64,000 bases of DNA from Coprinopsis marcescibilis (Eukaryota; Basidiomycota; Agaricomycetes; Agaricales; Psathyrellaceae), in assembly GCA_004369085.1 (NCBI GenBank), contig ML210175.1, positions 167,606 to 231,605 on the forward strand, read 5' to 3'. Each line of letters begins with the position of its first letter. The first letter of the stretch is position 1. The translations under genes were made by a program, and so were the position numbers. A model generated the notes under the pieces. The model had not been told where the DNA came from and made no database searches. It was given only the letters and a program-made list of their open reading frames with translations. Shown here one piece after another: positions 43,723 through 55,650 of this stretch.

Positions 43723-45932
43723 TGTCGAAAAAATCGACGGTGGTGGTGGTGGTAGAAGAGGAAGCTGGACAGCTACTGCGCTGGCGCTTGATTTTCTGTG
43801 GAAATGTGCGTAGTCTAGGGCAAAAGCGCACAAGAGTCAATGCGCAGCAGTTATACTTCATATTCGCACGTGACTCCGCAGCATCAGTTGGTCCTTTTAG
43901 CTCTGCCGCGCCGCAGCCAACGATGATCATTGCATGATCATGTCTCCTATAAATCATTTCAGTATTCACATTGGCAGGCAAAACGGCACCACGGAACCCT
44001 TGCTAGCATCCTGCTCGACGTCAGCGGCGGCGAGCAGTGCTGCGATGCACTGCCCAACACCGATTCTGCCCGCCAAGTTTCCTACCGACGCTGTCATAGC
44101 CCTCGGCAACCTGGCTGTGTTATCTCTTGCATCTGAAAAGTCGGCCTTACTTCCTCCACTTGGTCTGGCGGCAGCTCCAACACGTAAACTGGCACAAGCT
44201 TAGGACACTTTTACTGCGTTTTATCATCCAATCCTGGTCCTTCAGCAACGCCAACGCGGAAACACATTCTCACACCCTTCAAATATGTGTCCGTCCTGCA
44301 ATCGATAACACAAACCACCCGAAATGGATATGGCGTTAATCCATTTTGGCTTGTTATCGCGGAAAGCTGCCTCGCTCCATGTCTACGGTCAGTCGGGTTT
44401 GTTGACCCTGGAGTGGGTAGCCGGGTTTACACATGATCATAAACCTCTTACCATAGATCCGGCGCAGCATCAGTCGTCCTACTAGTCTTTCAGTCGTGGA
44501 GGAACCGACTATCTGAAGCGTCTGTTGCTCCACGTTTATGTCTTTGGCTTCTCACAAAACGAGCTTTTGGCAATAAATATTTTCGTTGGCGCCCAAAGAC
44601 TCTGGACAAGGATCTTGGCTCAGTGTCTGTTCGGCGGCCAGCTCGGACACCAACTCCTCACGAGCCGATAATTATAGCATATGCTGCGCATTCTCCGGTC
44701 GGAGATATACTTTCATTCCTAGGCGAGTGCTATTCCCCTAGCTCGAGCTTCCATCAACCCTTGCCTGCGCCGTGAAAGGGTTCGTCGGACCTCAAGGGTT
44801 AAAATTAAAATTCGAACTCACTGGAACCGCCGAAGCCAATCAATACGACTTGCACGCAGGTAGGCGCCTGCTTGGCTGCGATCATTACGACTCTTGAGCT
44901 GCGGAAATTATCGAACATCATGAGTCATGGTTCGGGTATGACATCTGGGGTTGCCCAGGCGCACTGTAAACCCTATGGCCACAATCAAGAAACACGATGC
45001 ATTTCGATTGTCATATGGCGACTGTCAGAACTGAATGCTGGTTACTAGCCCTCCTCGATTCACCTCGGCGATTACGAACTAGTACACGCTGGATTTTCTC
45101 AAATTCCGACGCAGTCTCGGATAACAAGCTTCCGACTGCGCTCTCACGGATTGTGGAGTTGGCGCCTTGAGAAACCTTGCGGCTACACCCCAAACTGTCT
45201 TTATCAAGTCGGCGCATCGAACCCGTCCTGCTATGCACTCCACGGCCAATTCTTTCGTCGTGGCCGTGACTCCACAGCGCACATTGCGGCTATGGAGCAA
45301 GACAGCCTAGTTCGAGTTCTTACGATCACTCAATGCGCCGTAAATCGTAGACTCCTACACATATCTGTTGCAGGGCTTTCACATGCAATATGTGTATGTA
45401 CGCGTTACGAGTCCGTCGCACACCGTCGCGGTATCCGGCTCGTACACTGGCGGACACCTGTGTCCGAAATGTCATTGCTCGAGAATTACAATACTTTCTC
45501 TTTCGTGACTGATGACTTGAAGAGAATGTAAACAAGTCCTCCGCATGAATAATGCAACTTCGAGTGTGTTCCCGTACCTCATGGTCTGCGTACCAGATAT
45601 TGAGGACCAACATCATGGTTGCGTGCCTGCAGTATTTGCACGTACAGGTAACGAGCTGAACAGGAATCTCCAAGTCTGTGCAATGCGACAGCAAGTAGTA
45701 GCTTTGTTGGTGCTCTATACCGAGCCTCGTCCTAAACCCTGGACCTTAGCGAGTTATTGGGGAAACGGATACAGAATTTCCAGATTTATCGAATTGGATA
45801 ACAGCTACAAACAAGAAAAATGGAGGGGGCGATGATATCGATCTGGGTCGTGCAGTGGCGATCCTTAGCCTTTTCTCTTATACCTCTCCTGTCATTCTTG
45901 GGATCCAGAGAGCGTGTTCGCCGTCGCCCATA
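43723..45932. other. Intergenic, about 2.2 kb between divergent genes
   Basis: Upstream region of the SMG6-like gene and of eRF1. A CACGTG word occurs near 43866. Short open frames exist on both strands, but none shows intron signals or a recognisable protein. No RNA gene recognised. Confidence 0.5.
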
Positions 45933-47532
45933 ATGAGCCAGCCCGACATTGCGGAGCAGAACATTCAGATGTGGAAGGTCAAGAAGCTAATCAAGAGCCT
46001 TGACTCGGCCAGAGGGTCAGCAAATTCTGCTATGATGGGCGACTTACTCGATAACTAGTAGCTAACCGACGTTTCTCTAGTGCTGGCACTTCCATGATTA
46101 GCTTGATTCTTCCACCAAAGGTATGCCTTTTGGCATCGATCCTGCGATTTCGCCTGATCAATGGTCTCAGGACCAAATTTCGAGAGCGTCCAACATGTTA
46201 ACACAAGAATACGGCACAGCGTCCAACATCAAGTCTCGAGTCAATCGACTTTCGGTGTTGGCAGCTATCACCAGTACTCAGCATCGCCTGAAGCTGTACA
46301 GCAGAGTTCCCCCTAACGGCCTTGTCCTTTTCGTTGGAACCATTCTTACTGATGAGGGCAAAGAAAAAAAGGTTTCTTTCGATTTCGAGCCACACAAGCC
46401 CATCAACACGTACGCACCGCCCTTTCGTTCAGATATAACAATATCGTTTTTAACGATTTGTACAGATCCCTCTACCTCTGTGACAACAAGTTCCATACCG
46501 AGGCCCTCTCTGAACTTTTGGAATCCGATTCCAGGTTCGGCTTCATTGTGATGGACGGTAACGGTACCCTGTTCGGCACTCTAGCCGGCAATACTCGTGA
46601 AATTATCCACAAATTCACTGTCGACCTTCCCAAGAAGCACGGCCGTGGTGGTCAATCCGCCCTTCGTTTCTCGCGTCTCCGTGATGAAAAACGCCACAAT
46701 TACGTCCGCAAGGTGGCTGAATTGGCTGTCCAACACTACATTACCAATGACAAAGTCAATGTCACTGGTCTTGTGCTTGCTGGTAGCGCCGACTTCAAAA
46801 CGGAGCTCAGCCAGAGTGACTTGTTCGATCCTCGTTTAATTGCCAAGATCATCAAGGTTGTCGATGTCAGCTACGGTGGCGAGAACGGTTTCAACCAGGT
46901 GCGGGAAATCTTACCTTTGAAAAAACGTTTTGCTTAGCATCTTGTTCCAGGCAATCGAACTGGCTGCAGAATCCCTCGCCAATGTCAAGTTCGTCCAAGA
47001 GAAGAAGCTGATCCAAAAGTATTTCGATGAAATCAGCCAGGACACTGGCAAGTACTGCTTCGGTATTGAAGATACCTTGAAGGCACTGGAACTCGGTTCT
47101 GTCGAAACTTTGATCGTGTGGGAAAACCTTGATATCACTCGTTATGTGTTGAGGAACGCTGCTGGAGGTGAGAGATGGCTTGAAGCGTTTCCAGCGGGAC
47201 ATGACAATTGACGTATCATCTCAGAGGAAATTATCATTCACGCCAACAAGGAGCAAGAGAAGGACAAGGAAAAGTTCATGGACAAGTCCACTGGTACTGA
47301 GATGGAACAAACTCAAGAGCCTCAATCCCTCCTCGAATGGTTCGCGGAGAAGTACAAGGAGTTCGGTGCTAATCTCGAGTTCGTTACCAACAAGTCGCAG
47401 GAAGGAGCTCAATTCGTGAAAGGATTCGGTGGGATCGGCGGTCTGCTTCGTTACAAAGTTGATTTCAACAACCTTGCATCTGTCGACGACGAGGACGAGG
47501 ATGAGTTCTATTCCGACGACGATGTTATGTGA
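45933..47532 (+). CDS. Eukaryotic peptide chain release factor 1 (eRF1/Sup45)
   Basis: Exons 45933-46015, 46081-46120, 46171-46409, 46466-46898, 46951-47167, 47225-47532; 439 residues, the standard size. The N domain has [23 protein letters not shown] (the NIKS stop-codon loop) and SLYLCDNKF (YxCxxxF). The M domain has [16 protein letters not shown] with the catalytic GGQ. The C domain ([21 protein letters not shown]) binds eRF3, and the acidic tail ends [12 protein letters not shown]. It recognises all three stop codons and triggers peptide release in the cytosol. A stable hairpin/G-rich tract follows in the 3' UTR. Confidence 0.97.
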
Positions 47533-47556
47533 CGATTCCTATGGCTCCATTTCGGA

Positions 47557-47605
47557 GCCCCTCCCAAATTAGAGGTCACGTCGGGAGGGGCGGGGGGTAG
47601 GGGGG
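47557..47605 (+). repeat. 3' UTR hairpin overlapping a G-quadruplex motif
   Basis: GCCCCTCCC at 47557-47565 is the exact reverse complement of GGGAGGGGC at 47583-47591 (9-bp stem, 17-base loop). The right arm is also the start of four G-runs (GGG, GGGG, GGGGGG, GGGGGG) between 47583 and 47605 separated by one or two bases, a textbook G-quadruplex pattern. It begins 25 bases after the eRF1 stop codon. Confidence 0.6.
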
Positions 47606-49870
47606 TTGGAGGTTGTGATGCGGATGTAGTGGTTTCCCGGGGTTGTTTTGCGGTTCCAGAACAATCTTGCTGCCATCGATCGTTGCCTAGTCGTGGTCAA
47701 TCCCTTGCGGCGGGCTTGCAGCAAACCCCAAGGCTAGTAATTCATCATTCCAAACCATCTGAATACCGGCACCATGTTTCACTCAATACCATTGTGGATT
47801 TCATCGGGGATTTGCAGGCATGCAAATCTTTGTTTCTCTATGCTGCAAGTTTTTAACGAAAGGTGAAGTTGCCCCATTTCGATTGTGAGTATTGGCGATT
47901 AATTGTCCTACAGGGAAATACTATCTGTACGAACATAATTTCCGGACTAAGCGGATCCAAGGAATAACTTCTATACGCCCAGTCTGTGGATCCCTTGTAT
48001 CATCTTTGTATCTTATGTATAATTGACTTTGTGCTGCTCATAATGCTTTGGTCTGCCAGTGGTCTGTGACAGGTTTTGGTTTCTCGTTCATTGGGAAACC
48101 CTCGTTCTGTAGTTCCGCCACATCGGATCGCCAGCATCTTGTTTCGCCCAGTTTGTCAAGTCAAGGCGAGGCTTGCACAGCACTCTAAAGCGAAATCATC
48201 TCATTGAATTGGGTCTTCTCTTCTATCCTTTGTTGCTCGTCTCATCGATAACACCTTATGACAGTGTCTTAGCACTACAAGTTGATCCTTTGTCATTCTT
48301 TCTGGTCCCCTGCCTCGAGGCAGTTGACTTTCCGCCCAGGTCGTCTTCTATTTCCGATGGCATTGGACCCTCGCTCATTATGCTGCTTTGGTAATGCTAT
48401 TTACCAATCTCCCCATAAGCTCATTATCAAAACTGCACTTATATATCCTTTCTCCCCTTGTTGTTAGCCGATGACGCGTACATGATTGTGCCAAGGCGCC
48501 CAAGCCACCGTTTCTGTCACTGGTGACGGCTATGTTCCCCTTCACAAAGTCATATACATGCATCGATAACGATAGTGACTACTCTGTAAGTGCATCAAGG
48601 TTTGAACCGAAATCCGTGGCTTTAACCCAATGTAAAGGTCGAGGCCATGGTAAAGGCGTCATGATACCATACTCTACACCCAATTACTTGGAGGGTGATG
48701 CATATCTTATAGCCTATTCTTCGAACGCCCGTATTGATCAGCACCACTGACACATCTTGACTCTTTCTCAAACCCTATGCGCCCATACTGGTTTAACGCC
48801 GTCGCAGCAAACCCGCCAAGGTCGAGGGATTCCCGGTGATCCAAATACGAAACCCAAAACATTTGTTATGAAAGGGTGACAACGGTCCCTCCCATCGAAT
48901 TGACTTTTATGAGAAAACATCAAAAGACTTTGGAGCCAAATCTTCTGCCCTGTTCTCTTTGGGATACTTCGGCGCCAAGCTTATTTCCAAAATCTGTTGC
49001 CGAGGTATTAAACAACTACGTCACGCGACCCTCACGGTCGTTGCTTTCGGAAAGAGTGAGGAGTTGCAGTTAAGCTAACAGGCCAGCCCGTACGCTAGTA
49101 TATGCTTTGTTTCCCGTCAACGCCGTACGGTGTTGGGCAGGTTTGATTTTGATATTGACTTAGTTTCTCATCGCTTGGGGCGTTGGCGTCACTCATGACA
49201 CCAATACGGGGGATATCCGTCGAGAACCATAACAGGAGTGGCTAATTTCATTGTACAAGTGGACCCATAGAATGCTAATTGTAAAGAGGAGAGCACCGAG
49301 TCGATGACGCAGATTAAACTTTGCGAAAGGCCTTAAGCCCCACCCGCTGCCAGGTTCTCGTAGAGAAGCGATCTTCAGAATCACAGAATAAAGCTCCAAA
49401 ACCGAAGGCAAGTTCGGCAGTCACTCGCGATTCATGGGAAGGACAGAGGTCGCGGCAACGACCCGGTTCCAGTTTCCAGTGCTTAATGGAAGCCGCATTC
49501 CTGAACCAATCCGATCGAGTTTAGCAACAAGCGCCCACCGAAGCTGATCATTCCGACCATTCACCTACCTCCAGGACAAGTTGTGAAGAAAACGCCACGT
49601 ATCGGGAGCGTGCACTAGTATACTCACGGGCGGGACTTGTGCCCAAGGTCTGGTTGTGAAGGATCTAAAGGGGCTGCCGGACTCATCAAGGAACTCGGGA
49701 CGAGGGGAATGTCTTGGCCGTTCGAAATCTCTTGGCCTTTCAAACTTGTCTTCAATCTCCACCGCACGAGTCCATACAGATTACTTGATTTGATGGGCAA
49801 ACATTCGTGAAAAGGGGTCAAACGTCGAGTTACATACAATATACGCATATCGGGGAGATCGTTGGGGCCA
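47606..49870. other. Intergenic, about 2.3 kb
   Basis: Between the convergent ends of eRF1 and glutathione reductase. No frame with coding character, no tRNA and no repeat recognised. Confidence 0.5.
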
Positions 49871-52070
49871 TTATCGGAGGGTAACAAGTTCTGATGAAAG
49901 ACAGTTGGTCAAACCAGGACATGCTGGCAATCAAGCAAAGAGATAACTCACCTTCTGCCGACGTCGGGTGGATAGCGACAGTATTATCGAAGTCTTCCTT
50001 TGTCGCTGGGAGAAAGAACAGCGAATCAGACGCAATGGAGTGGGTATGAGAGCTAAAGGGACATACCGCCCATTTTTACCGCAACACCGAAGCCTTGCAT
50101 CGCCTCGTCACTTCCTTGGCCAATTATATGGACTCCAACAACTTTCTCTTCGGGACCGGCCACAACAAGCTTATAAACAGTGGGTTCTTTGAGGTCCTGG
50201 TCCACCTGAGAGAAGTAAAGTGATTTGAAAGAGGTTTTGTCTTGAGGTATACGAAATATCAGTGCTGGGCGTTGATAGCCGTTTCCAACAGAAAGCATGC
50301 TTACAGATTTTGATTGCGTCGTCTCCGTATTTCTTGCGGGCCTGGGGCTCAGTGAGACCGACAGTCCCGATAGGAGGGTGTCTAGTGTGGATATTTAATT
50401 TTAAAACAGTCACAAGGACAGACCACGGGGGGTACTCACGAGAACACAACAGTCGGGATATTGTCGTAATCAAGCTTGTCGTTCTTGTGCTTTTCTGGGC
50501 CGAATAGACGATTGGACAGCCTGCGCCCAGCGGCGATTGCGACGGGGGTGAGGAGCCACTTGCCCTGGACGTCCCCAATAGCATAGATGTTCTTCACATT
50601 GGTATTCTGATAGTTATCCACGATGATATCGCCCCTCTCGTCAACCTTGACACCAGCTTTCTCGAGTCCAAGGTTTTTGGTGCTGGGGTGTCGCCCGATA
50701 GCCCAGAGGACGGTGTCAACCTCGATCTTATCTCCTTTGTCGGTAACGACAGTCAGAGCTTGACCTTTAACCCCGTCAACACGAGCCACTTTGCTGCCTT
50801 TGTGGATATGAACACCGGTGTGCTCCATCCAAGGAGTCAAAGTCTCCTGCAGGATAGGATCAAAGGTCCGCAAAACGGTCTCCCCTCGGATGATCAAGTG
50901 AGTCTCGCTGCCAAGGGCATTGAACACACCAGCCAACTCTACGGCGATGTATCCAGCACCGATAACCGCGACACGCTTCGGCTGTTCCTCCAACGCGAAG
51001 AACCCATCGGAATCAATTCCGAGCGAGGCGCCAGGAATTTCTTCGTCGCTAGGAAGAGTCGGCTGGCCTCCAACAGCGATGGTGACATGGTCGGCAGTAA
51101 GCGCGTACTTGCCCTTTCCGTCCGGAAGCGTAACCTCCACAGTGTTGGGCGAGGTAAGGCGACCGAATCCCTGGTGGAACTCGACACCCTCCTTGTCGAA
51201 ATTGGTCGCATATATGCCATTCAGACGACGAATGTATGCGTCCCGCTGAGTCTTGAATGCCCCCCAGTCGAAAGTGGGATCCCCAAGGTTGGTGAATTTG
51301 TATCCAGCAGCGTGGTGGCGGAACCTGTCGCGGAGATCTGCTGCGTTCCACATCAACTAATCATAAGAAGAACGTTCAATCGCATAGCATTGGAAGGGAA
51401 ACTAGCAGTATTGACCTTCTTGGGTACACATCCTGCGCATATACATCAGTCCAGACTCCAAAACGCGCTTGAATCATGCTACCGCTACTTACCGACGTTG
51501 ACGCAAGTCCCCCCAAGGTACGGTGTGGCCTCTACAACAGCCACCTTCTTTCCATACATCGCTGCTCGACGCTGATCCACAATACCGTCAACACGATTCT
51601 CCATCACGATAAGATCAGGCGTACCGCGGTACCAGAGCCACCACTTCCACCACCGATGACCACATAATCATACTTCTCCGTCGTAGGCTTGTCGAAAATG
51701 GGAGGCATATTGTTCGTCGAGGACGTTGCAAAGCTTTTATATATCTAGCCCAAACGCCCGTCAGCGCAGAACAGTCACATCCACATACACGATCGCAACG
51801 CACCCGATCGAGTCTCCGGTGTGACGAAGCGTAGGAGCTAGTATGCTCAATCTTCAAACTGGGTCGGGGTATTGAGAAAGTTCGTGCAGTTGCTGATCTC
51901 GACGCTGTCGATAGATGTCGACAGTTATATGCTGCAGGACTTACTCTGAGGCGGATCGAGGTAGCAGGGACGAGGTTATATACTTGACCAAAACGCAGAC
52001 CCGGAGTTGTCCGCGAGGCAATGTCACGGTTTAGAAGCAAAGAACGTCGGAAACTGGCGAGTTTGCTCAT
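49871..52070 (-). CDS. Glutathione reductase with alternative mitochondrial leader
   Basis: Exons (reverse) 52070-51945, 51744-51625, 51571-51493, 51432-51416, 51356-50440, 50381-50305, 50240-50067, 50005-49952, 49890-49871; 527 residues, or 473 from the internal ATG at 51708. YDYVVIGGGSGGSGTARRAA is the FAD site, and GGTCVNVGCVPKK holds the redox-active disulfide. VAVIGAGYIAVELAGVF is the NADPH site, and IYAIGDVQGKWLLTPVAI and VAIHPTSAEELVTLR (with the catalytic His-Glu) close it. It reduces glutathione disulfide with NADPH. The first exon is Arg/Ser/Leu-rich without acids for 14 residues, like a mitochondrial presequence. Intron 1 is about 200 bases against about 50 elsewhere. Confidence 0.93.
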
Positions 52071-53700
52071 TGAAATCGATTATCGCGCGGAGTTTATTAT
52101 AAAGCAAGGTCGTCCACTCCGAGCGATTCGAATCACAAGATGGTGAATGGATGGCGTATGTCTCTTTGTAATCCCTGCATTTCAGTTAAGCTTCTTTGCT
52201 GTCACTTTGTGCAAGTAGACCCGAAACTCACTTTAATGAGGGTAAATGCTCTGCCCTCGACGTAACACGCATATGGTGACTGCGGGTGGAATGGTCAGCG
52301 AGTCGACCTCAACTTATAAGCGCTTGGTCAGATGGGACCGCGGTTCGTGACGCGATGTGTAAAACGCAATGCTCGTCACGTGCGCCGCACAGACCACTCA
52401 GCGAGTTAACAGCAAGGGAGGAGAGTGAGCAGTGATAGATTGTCTTCGCGAAATAAATAATAATACAGAGACCTACAAGGATACAGACACTACAACAGAA
52501 TATACGACAGGATGTGCGAGTAAGAGGCATTACCGAATGCGCGGGATATATAGAGTACACTGCGAGCATGACAAAAACATGAAATAAAAAAAGGGGAGCT
52601 GGAGGCTGATATGAGACGGAATACAGAGAAAACGAAGCTACATATATAATCACCAGTGTTGACTAGCGGAGAAATGAGGTCCAAAATGTTTGTCCTAAAG
52701 AACTGTGCTGGACGGTCAGATGCCTGCTTTGGCCAGTTCAATTGCCTTGGAAGAACTATCAGCACAGACACGATGGAGATTCAGCGCACAGACTCACCAG
52801 GCACAAGCAGACATCCATCCCCTCCAGCAAACCCACTAAAGCTTAGCCTGATCCGGATAATAGAAAAGAGTGGCGGGAGTATTGACATCACGGATGCTTG
52901 GTATGATCGTTTTGAATGTAAAAGTGTATGCATGAGAGTATTGATATGGCTTGGACGATGGATGCTGGAGTCTATTTGCTGAATTTCGATACATAAAAAA
53001 AAGTTGGTATGGAAGTCGTCCTATGCGGTTGCGGATCGAAATCCAAAGTTTTGCAGTCTATATCTTTGATGTTGTTGGAATTGAACGGCCCCGTCCGTTG
53101 CCGACAAGACCAGTGAAAAAATAGGGAGCAAAGACCCGGCCGGACACACCCTCAAGTCGCATCCATATCGTTGATGGACAGTGGACACCAGGATTCGTCC
53201 AAAACCGCAGTCTCAGACTTGAAACACTGACAACTCGTGGCGCCAGATGCCAAGAAGGGTAATGGGGGATATAGAGGCCCTTATTGACAAGGTACTGCCT
53301 CTCATCGCGAGAAATGGCGCGAGGCCAAGAAATCGAACCTTGGCGTCGAGGAGGTATATAAAGGCTAGCTGGGTTGTAGCTGGGCTATACCGACCTAAAA
53401 ATTTCCGTTAGAATCGATGAGGACTAGCGGTGAGAAGATCAGGGCGACAAGAAAACTCACCCAACCTCATTTCCTCCTGCGATGCGATATTTCGCGCCAT
53501 TTCTCGGTCGATATACGCGAATGACCTGCCCCGCTTCCAGTGCTCCCATGAACTCAAAAGTGGCCTGAACACCTGATGAAACACCACTTTTTTCGTCCTT
53601 GGGGACCTTGGTCTTCTGTCCCATAAATATTCCACCCGCCCCGTGCGCAACAAACGAACATTGCCCCAAACCCCTCCTAACCTCTCACCATTCCCCCCTC
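52071..53700. other. Intergenic, about 1.6 kb
   Basis: Upstream of glutathione reductase and downstream of the Ser-rich gene. A strong TATATAAAGG at 53355-53364 (+) precedes an ATG at 53417 by 62 bases, but only a very short frame or a possible five-codon first exon follows. No gene is called. Confidence 0.45.
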
Positions 53701-55650
53701 TTAGAAATGGTTTTGTTCCTCCATCTCCATCCGATGCCTGCTAACCTTCTCCAATCCTGCACCAATAACCATCTTCCTCCTCGCCTCTGCCTCTGCGTCA
53801 GCGTCATCAGAGTCTTCATCATCAGATGAATCCTCGTCATCCAGCTCTGAATCAGTCTCCGCGTCAGACTCGGAATCCGTCCCCGAGTCATTACCATTGG
53901 TGACAACCTCAGTATCCGGAATAACTTGTTCTTTCTCAGCATCCGTGGAAATTGCAAGAGGAAGGATCGGGCCATCTCTTCCATCTCTGGTATTGCTCCG
54001 CGGGCGATGGTGGTGATGGGGTCTGGACATGGGGATGGCCATGGTAGTGAACACATGCGCTTCCTCGGCAGAAAGCAAGTGACTTGGTTGAGGAGACGAG
54101 AGTTCGCGGGATGGGGAATGGGGGATGGTGGGTGAGGCTGGGACAGCAGTCGAATTGCTGTGATGCGTATTGACAGAAATGGACGATGCTTTCGCAGCAA
54201 AATTGATAGGAGATACATTCATATCTGGTGAGCTGGGTCTGGGAGTAGGCATCGCGGATTCGGAAATGAATGATGGTGTTGAAACTAGGTTGGGTGGGCC
54301 ACCGTTTTCATCGCCGTCAAGTGGTTCGACGCTGGTTTCGACGCTGGTCTCGGCTGGTGCGACGGCTGCCTCTGCACTCTCATTCTCGGCCTTCTCCCGT
54401 GCCTCTTGTTCTTCTCGCGCCTTCTTCTCTCTCGCTTCTCGCCGTTTCTTGAGCCAGGCCATACTCGTGCCATCATCCTCGTCGTCTTCCACTGCCACCC
54501 CGCCATGCAATCGCTCCCACTGACTGCCAGCTCCAGCACTCCGTGCACCCTTGACGCTACCCATTCCGCCATAACCCCACTCCACGAACTCGGGTTCTGC
54601 GTCTGGGGCATTAGCAAAGAGATTGGTAGTGTTGGGGTTTCGTTTCTGTCCGTATACCCGGCCGTTCAGCATGCGAGTGCCTTTTCTGTTTGGCGCAGCT
54701 GTCGATTTGGCAGGCGCTGAGGAAGGACGAAACCCAGATAGGAGTGAAGGTGTTTTGGACTGATAAGATTGCGTTGATTGGGTACTCTGTGTCCGATGAA
54801 GTGGAACGCCAAATTGTTTGATTGGAACACCGGAGCCTCCGCCGGTGCTGGCCCAACGCGTCAAGCTCCAGCCAGCTGTACTATCAGAGCTCTTGGAGCT
54901 ATCCCTGGAGGAAGCTCTGAAGAGGTTGATGGTACCAAGGGTAAGAATCTCCTCTGTGGTGATGCCCTTGCGACCAACCGTGGCATTGGATGCGCGATCA
55001 ATAGACGGGGTCGGAGTCAGGGAATGGGATGAAGACGATGATGAACCAGATGAGCGTTTGAATGACTTGAAGATGGATAGACCCTTGGATTTCGGCCAGC
55101 CAGATGACTGATTCGCAGGCACGGCGGGCTTGGGTGTTGGTAAAGGGGACACCGGGGTTGCTGGGCTGAGTCCGTTTGGTGATGCGGGTCTCGAACTATC
55201 ATAGTCACTCTGCGTTGACGCGGGGGTAGCCGTGCCCGGCGTCGTCGAGGTCGTCGAGGGGTCGGTGTCGCTGTTGCGCTTGGAGGATCCAAAGCTGCTG
55301 AGACTCGATGTGTCCTGGGTTTGGATGTCGATGGTAGGTACAGCCGGAGCGAGAGACAGAGGTGCGGGAATCTGGTTTGCGTCCTCACCGTTGGGAATGG
55401 GGAGCTCGCCACCGTCATCAGTTATGAGAACGGCGCGACGGGGGTCTGGCAGGGGCGCAAAACGAATTTTCCTGGACGGGGGAGGGTAGACCTGGGATTG
55501 CTTGTAAACAGGCGTTGTCGGCGTCGTGAAACCAGAGAGGGAGGCGGTGGACGACGATGAGGAGGACGATATGAACGGCGAGGAGACATGATAATTGGTG
55601 TGGGGCGTTGATAGTAGAATTGACCTGGACTGTGCTGTCGCTGTGGCCAT
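53701..55650 (-). CDS. Large Ser/Thr/Pro-rich conserved fungal protein, intronless
   Basis: A single open frame of 649 residues, unusual here for having no intron. The N-terminal motif RKIRFAPLPDPRRAVLITDD is the type of short conserved block found in otherwise disordered fungal proteins. Long Ser/Thr stretches, a basic KGLSIFKSFKRS segment, NGRVYGQKRN, a charged coiled coil (WLKKRREAREKKAREEQEA), His repeats and a very acidic Ser/Asp/Glu tail (DSELDDEDSSDDEDSDD) follow. No enzyme domain is visible. The product is probably phosphorylated and largely unstructured; function unknown. The ATG at 55650 is the first in frame. Confidence 0.75.
   Translation of the reverse strand: MATATAQSRSILLSTPHTNYHVSSPFISSSSSSSTASLSGFTTPTTPVYKQSQVYPPPSRKIRFAPLPDPRRAVLITDDGGELPIPNGEDANQIPAPLSLAPAVPTIDIQTQDTSSLSSFGSSKRNSDTDPSTTSTTPGTATPASTQSDYDSSRPASPNGLSPATPVSPLPTPKPAVPANQSSGWPKSKGLSIFKSFKRSSGSSSSSSHSLTPTPSIDRASNATVGRKGITTEEILTLGTINLFRASSRDSSKSSDSTAGWSLTRWASTGGGSGVPIKQFGVPLHRTQSTQSTQSYQSKTPSLLSGFRPSSAPAKSTAAPNRKGTRMLNGRVYGQKRNPNTTNLFANAPDAEPEFVEWGYGGMGSVKGARSAGAGSQWERLHGGVAVEDDEDDGTSMAWLKKRREAREKKAREEQEAREKAENESAEAAVAPAETSVETSVEPLDGDENGGPPNLVSTPSFISESAMPTPRPSSPDMNVSPINFAAKASSISVNTHHSNSTAVPASPTIPHSPSRELSSPQPSHLLSAEEAHVFTTMAIPMSRPHHHHRPRSNTRDGRDGPILPLAISTDAEKEQVIPDTEVVTNGNDSGTDSESDAETDSELDDEDSSDDEDSDDADAEAEARRKMVIGAGLEKVSRHRMEMEEQNHF

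Noticed and set aside
43934..44203. Forward frame of 89 codons between SMG6-like and eRF1 genes
   Set aside because: Ala/Ser-rich by chance composition, no conserved pattern, no supporting promoter.
52656..52982. Forward frame of 108 codons with several cysteines
   Set aside because: No signal peptide or regular cysteine spacing; looks random.
53457..53669. Reverse frame just downstream of the Ser-rich gene (FEFMGALEAGQVIRVY region)
   Set aside because: Peptide looks protein-like and a GTGAGT donor follows, but no start with a promoter and no downstream exon could be joined.
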